From: RGIG5472 sp051867615
GTDB taxonomy: Bacteria > Bacillota > Clostridia > Oscillospirales > Oscillospiraceae
Assembly: GCA_051867615.1 (NCBI GenBank)
Contig: JBJDYU010000027.1
Span: 1 to 15,431 of the forward strand
Length of the DNA stretch: 15,431 nt
Reading direction: 5' to 3'
Shown: one piece after another, positions 12,868-15,431 of the stretch
Position numbering within the stretch: the stretch's first letter is position 1
How the letters are laid out: each line of letters starts with the position of its first letter
The notes under the pieces: model-generated
The model's database searches: none
Seen by the model: only the letters and a program-made list of their open reading frames with translations
What the model was told of the DNA's origin: nothing
Program-made: the position numbers and the translations under genes

Positions 12868-15288
12868 ATGGCCTATACAAAAAGCGAACTGAAGAAGGCG
12901 ATACTGGATAAGCTGAGCCTGACGCTCGGCACCACGCCGGAGATGGCCACCGAGGGGGAGATGATGAAGGCCTGCGCCCTGGTGCTGCGGGACATGATGG
13001 CCCTGCGGGAGCTGAAAAGCGAGGTGCAGCAGCGGCAGAACAGGCAGCGAAAGGTGCATTACCTGTCGCTGGAGTTCCTCATGGGGCGGAGCCTGATGAA
13101 AAACGCCCACAACCTGGGGGTGCTGGAGCCGCTCTCGGCGGCGCTGGAGGAGCTGGGCTTCCATGCGGGAGATGTGTTTGAGGCGGAGCCGGACGCGGGC
13201 CTCGGCAACGGCGGCCTGGGCCGTCTTGCCGCCTGCTATCTCGACAGCATGACTACGCTGGAAATTCCCGCCAGCGGCTACTCCATCTGCTATGACCTGG
13301 GCATCTTCCGCCAGAAGATCGTCGAGGGCCAGCAGGTGGAGCTGCCGGACGACTGGATGGGCCTCGGCGGCTCCTGGCTCATCGAAAAGCCGGTGGAGGC
13401 GCAGGAGGTGCATTTCGGCGGCCATATCCGGGAGTTCTGGGACAGCGGGCGGCACCACACCGTCCACGAGGATTATACCACCGTTCTGGCCATCCCCTGC
13501 GACATGATGATCGCGGGCTGGAAGACCGAGCATACCAATACCCTGCGGCTGTGGAAGGCCCGCTCCCGCACGGCGCTGGATATGTCCCTGTTCTCTCAGG
13601 GCGAATACCTGAAGGCCACCGAGGACCGCGCCATGGCGGAGTCCATCTCCAAGGTGCTGTACCCGGAGGACAACCACTACGAGGGCAAGTCCCTGCGGCT
13701 GAAGCAGCAGTACTTTTTCGTTTCCGCCACGGTGCAGGATGTGGTGCGCAAGCACATCGAGCGCTACGGGGACATCAACACCTTCCACGAGAAGAATATG
13801 TTCCAGATCAACGACACCCATCCCGCCGTCATCATCCCGGAGCTGATGCGGGTGCTCATCGACGACATGGGCCTTGGCTGGGACCAGGCGTGGTATATCA
13901 CCACCCGCAGCGTGGCCTATACCAACCACACCGTCCTCGCCGAGGCGCTGGAGCGCTGGCCCCAGCGGCTGTTTGAGGAGCTGCTGCCCCGGGTGTGGCA
14001 GATCCTCAGGGAGATATCCGAGCGCTGGCAGCGCAAGGTGGAGGCCCACTATCACGACGCCAGCCGCACCAAGGAGATGGCCATCATCTGGGACGGCGAG
14101 GTGCGCATGGCGAACCTCTGCATCGCCGGCGGCAGCGCCGTCAACGGCGTCAGCGCCCTCCATTCCGACATCCTGCGGAAGGACGTGTTCCGCAGCGCCT
14201 GCGAGATGGAGCCGGAGAAATTCAAAAACGTCACCAACGGCATCGACCACCGCCGGTGGCTGGCCCAGTGCAATCCCGAGCTCGGGAAGCTGGTGGAGGA
14301 GCTTTGCGGGGGCGAGGAGTACCTGCTGCATCCCACGGCGCTGGGACGGCTCGAAAAGTACGCGGACGACGCGGCGGCGCTGCAGCGGCTCGGGGAGATC
14401 AAGCGGGCCAACAAGGCGGCCTTCAGCGATTACGCCCGGCGCTACCAGAACGTCTCCATTTCCCCGGACGCCATTTTCGACACCCAGGTCAAGCGCCTGC
14501 ACGAGTATAAGCGCCAGCTGCTCAACGCCCTGCACATCATCTACCTCTACCAGAAGCTGAAGGACGAGCCCAACCTGGATATGCCGCCCCATGTGTTCCT
14601 GTTCGGCGCCAAGGCCGCCCCGGGCTACGCGGTGGCCAAGCGCATCATCCGGCTCATCAACTCCCTCGCCAAAGAGATCAACAGCGATCCCGTCTGCAAG
14701 GACCGCCTGCAGGTGGTGTTCCTTGAGAACTACTGCGTCTCCCTCGCGGAGAAGCTCATTCCCGCCTCCGAGGTGTCCCAGCAGATCTCCACCGCCGGCA
14801 AGGAGGCCAGCGGCACCGGCAACATGAAGTTCATGATGAACGGCGCTCTCACCGTGGGTACGCTGGACGGCGCCAACGTGGAGATGCACGACCTCCTGGG
14901 CGACGAGAATATGTTCCTCTTTGGCCTGACGGCGGAGGAGGTGACGCAGCTTCGCCGCAGCGGCTACGACCCGTATAAGTATTACAGCCGCGACGGCGCC
15001 CTGCAGCGGGTGCTGGACCAGCTCCGCAAGGGCTTTGGCGACGGCGTGGCCTACGACGATCTGTTCGAGCGGCTCATCCGGGGCAGCGGCAGTCCGGCGG
15101 ACGAGTATCTGCTCCTCGCGGACTTCGCCGCCTACTGCGAGGCGGAGCAGCGCATGATGGACGCCTACGCCGACCGCACGCGCTGGAACCGCATGAGCCT
15201 CATCAACATCGCCCGCAGCGGCTTCTTCGCCGCGGACCGCAGCATCGCGGAGTACGCGGACAACATCTGGCACGTGAAGCACCGGTAA
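12868..15288 (+). CDS. glgP: Glycogen/starch/alpha-glucan phosphorylase GlgP
   Basis: Releases glucose-1-phosphate from the outer chains of glycogen with phosphate, using pyridoxal phosphate. 806 residues, near the usual 800-830 of GT35. Visible marks: GNGGLGRLAACYLDSM in the N-terminal domain, QINDTHPA and NHTVLAEALE in the middle, VKRLHEYKRQLLN and FLFGAKAAPGY in the C-terminal domain, and the PLP motif EASGTGNMKFMMNGA with the cofactor Lys654. The ATG at 12868 is set by AGAAGGA about 14 bases upstream, rather far for a ribosome site; an ATG at 12854 is out of frame. It is the last gene of the operon, and a strong terminator follows 18 bases after it. It completes a synthesis-plus-mobilisation unit. 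Confidence 0.96.
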   Translation: MAYTKSELKKAILDKLSLTLGTTPEMATEGEMMKACALVLRDMMALRELKSEVQQRQNRQRKVHYLSLEFLMGRSLMKNAHNLGVLEPLSAALEELGFHAGDVFEAEPDAGLGNGGLGRLAACYLDSMTTLEIPASGYSICYDLGIFRQKIVEGQQVELPDDWMGLGGSWLIEKPVEAQEVHFGGHIREFWDSGRHHTVHEDYTTVLAIPCDMMIAGWKTEHTNTLRLWKARSRTALDMSLFSQGEYLKATEDRAMAESISKVLYPEDNHYEGKSLRLKQQYFFVSATVQDVVRKHIERYGDINTFHEKNMFQINDTHPAVIIPELMRVLIDDMGLGWDQAWYITTRSVAYTNHTVLAEALERWPQRLFEELLPRVWQILREISERWQRKVEAHYHDASRTKEMAIIWDGEVRMANLCIAGGSAVNGVSALHSDILRKDVFRSACEMEPEKFKNVTNGIDHRRWLAQCNPELGKLVEELCGGEEYLLHPTALGRLEKYADDAAALQRLGEIKRANKAAFSDYARRYQNVSISPDAIFDTQVKRLHEYKRQLLNALHIIYLYQKLKDEPNLDMPPHVFLFGAKAAPGYAVAKRIIRLINSLAKEINSDPVCKDRLQVVFLENYCVSLAEKLIPASEVSQQISTAGKEASGTGNMKFMMNGALTVGTLDGANVEMHDLLGDENMFLFGLTAEEVTQLRRSGYDPYKYYSRDGALQRVLDQLRKGFGDGVAYDDLFERLIRGSGSPADEYLLLADFAAYCEAEQRMMDAYADRTRWNRMSLINIARSGFFAADRSIAEYADNIWHVKHR

Positions 15289-15304
15289 GACTTTTATAAG
15301 AGAC

Positions 15305-15343
15305 AAGGCGGGCGGCCCATCCGGGCCGCCCGCCTGTTCTTTT
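15305..15343 (+). terminator. Intrinsic terminator of the glg operon
   Basis: GGCGGGCGGCCC (15307-15318) pairs perfectly with GGGCCGCCCGCC (15323-15334) around ATCC; one more A-T pair is possible at the base. The T-rich tail TGTTCTTTTAT follows. Confidence 0.87.
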
Positions 15344-15398
15344 ATCCCTTTTCCATAGTCAGATAAACTGGAAGTGGTAAATGTTGTTATTCGCAATT

Positions 15399-15407
15399 TG
15401 ATATACT
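15399..15407 (+). promoter_or_regulatory. Possible promoter of a gene beyond the window edge
   Basis: TGATATACT is an extended -10 (TATACT at 15402-15407) in AT-rich sequence after the glg terminator. No good -35 box is seen, and the gene, if any, lies outside the window. Confidence 0.25.
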
Positions 15408-15431
15408 ATGCCGATAAATCCTAATTTGATT

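Noticed and set aside
11212..15396. Very long minus-strand ORF (1394 codons) antisense to glgD, glgA and glgP
   Set aside because: GC-rich codon use on the plus strand leaves the opposite frame free of stops. The translation is His/Val/Leu/Ala-rich with no family motifs, and the plus strand has four-motif-level matches to glg genes.

Overview
The window reads as chromosomal DNA of a GC-rich, strictly anaerobic clostridium, most likely a gut Oscillospiraceae-type Firmicute. This is inferred from three things: a selenocysteine-containing D-proline reductase (Stickland fermentation), a Bacillus/Clostridium-type glgBCDAP operon, and strong AGGAGG ribosome sites with sigma-A promoters. I see no insertion sequence, phage gene, CRISPR array, tRNA or rRNA.

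Region 1 (1-4290, plus strand) is a D-proline reductase cluster: prdA (5' end outside the window), a small PrdA/PrdB-linking gene, prdB with an in-frame UGA for selenocysteine, a strong terminator, then a separately promoted prdD-prdE pair. PrdA carries the cysteine expected to become the pyruvoyl cofactor; PrdB carries the selenocysteine. PrdD and PrdE match the two halves of PrdA. The break between the two genes falls exactly where PrdA is cleaved after translation, and the two genes are still in one reading frame.

Region 2 (4252-6667) holds two minus-strand genes, a LysR-type regulator convergent with prdE and a TSUP (TauE/SafE-like) permease. The 433-bp gap between them is not empty. It carries a promoter for the LysR gene and a back-to-back plus-strand promoter that leads, about 125 bp later, into a strong intrinsic terminator. 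The DNA between folds into a long hairpin with exposed C-rich stretches, so this is a candidate small RNA. A 14-nt stretch of it can pair with the 5' leader of the divergent LysR mRNA. This is the least explained and most interesting part of the window.

Region 3 (6668-7096) is a non-coding divergent spacer with the permease promoter, an unexplained GC-rich double hairpin and the glg promoter. Region 4 (7097-15343) is a complete glycogen operon, glgB-glgC-glgD-glgA-glgP, with ATGA overlaps at B/C and C/D and an intrinsic terminator after glgP. It encodes ADP-glucose supply (C, D), chain elongation (A), branching (B) and phosphorolytic release (P). The last ~90 bp hold only a possible promoter for a gene beyond the edge.

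All identifications come from motif reading and recalled family knowledge; no database search was run.
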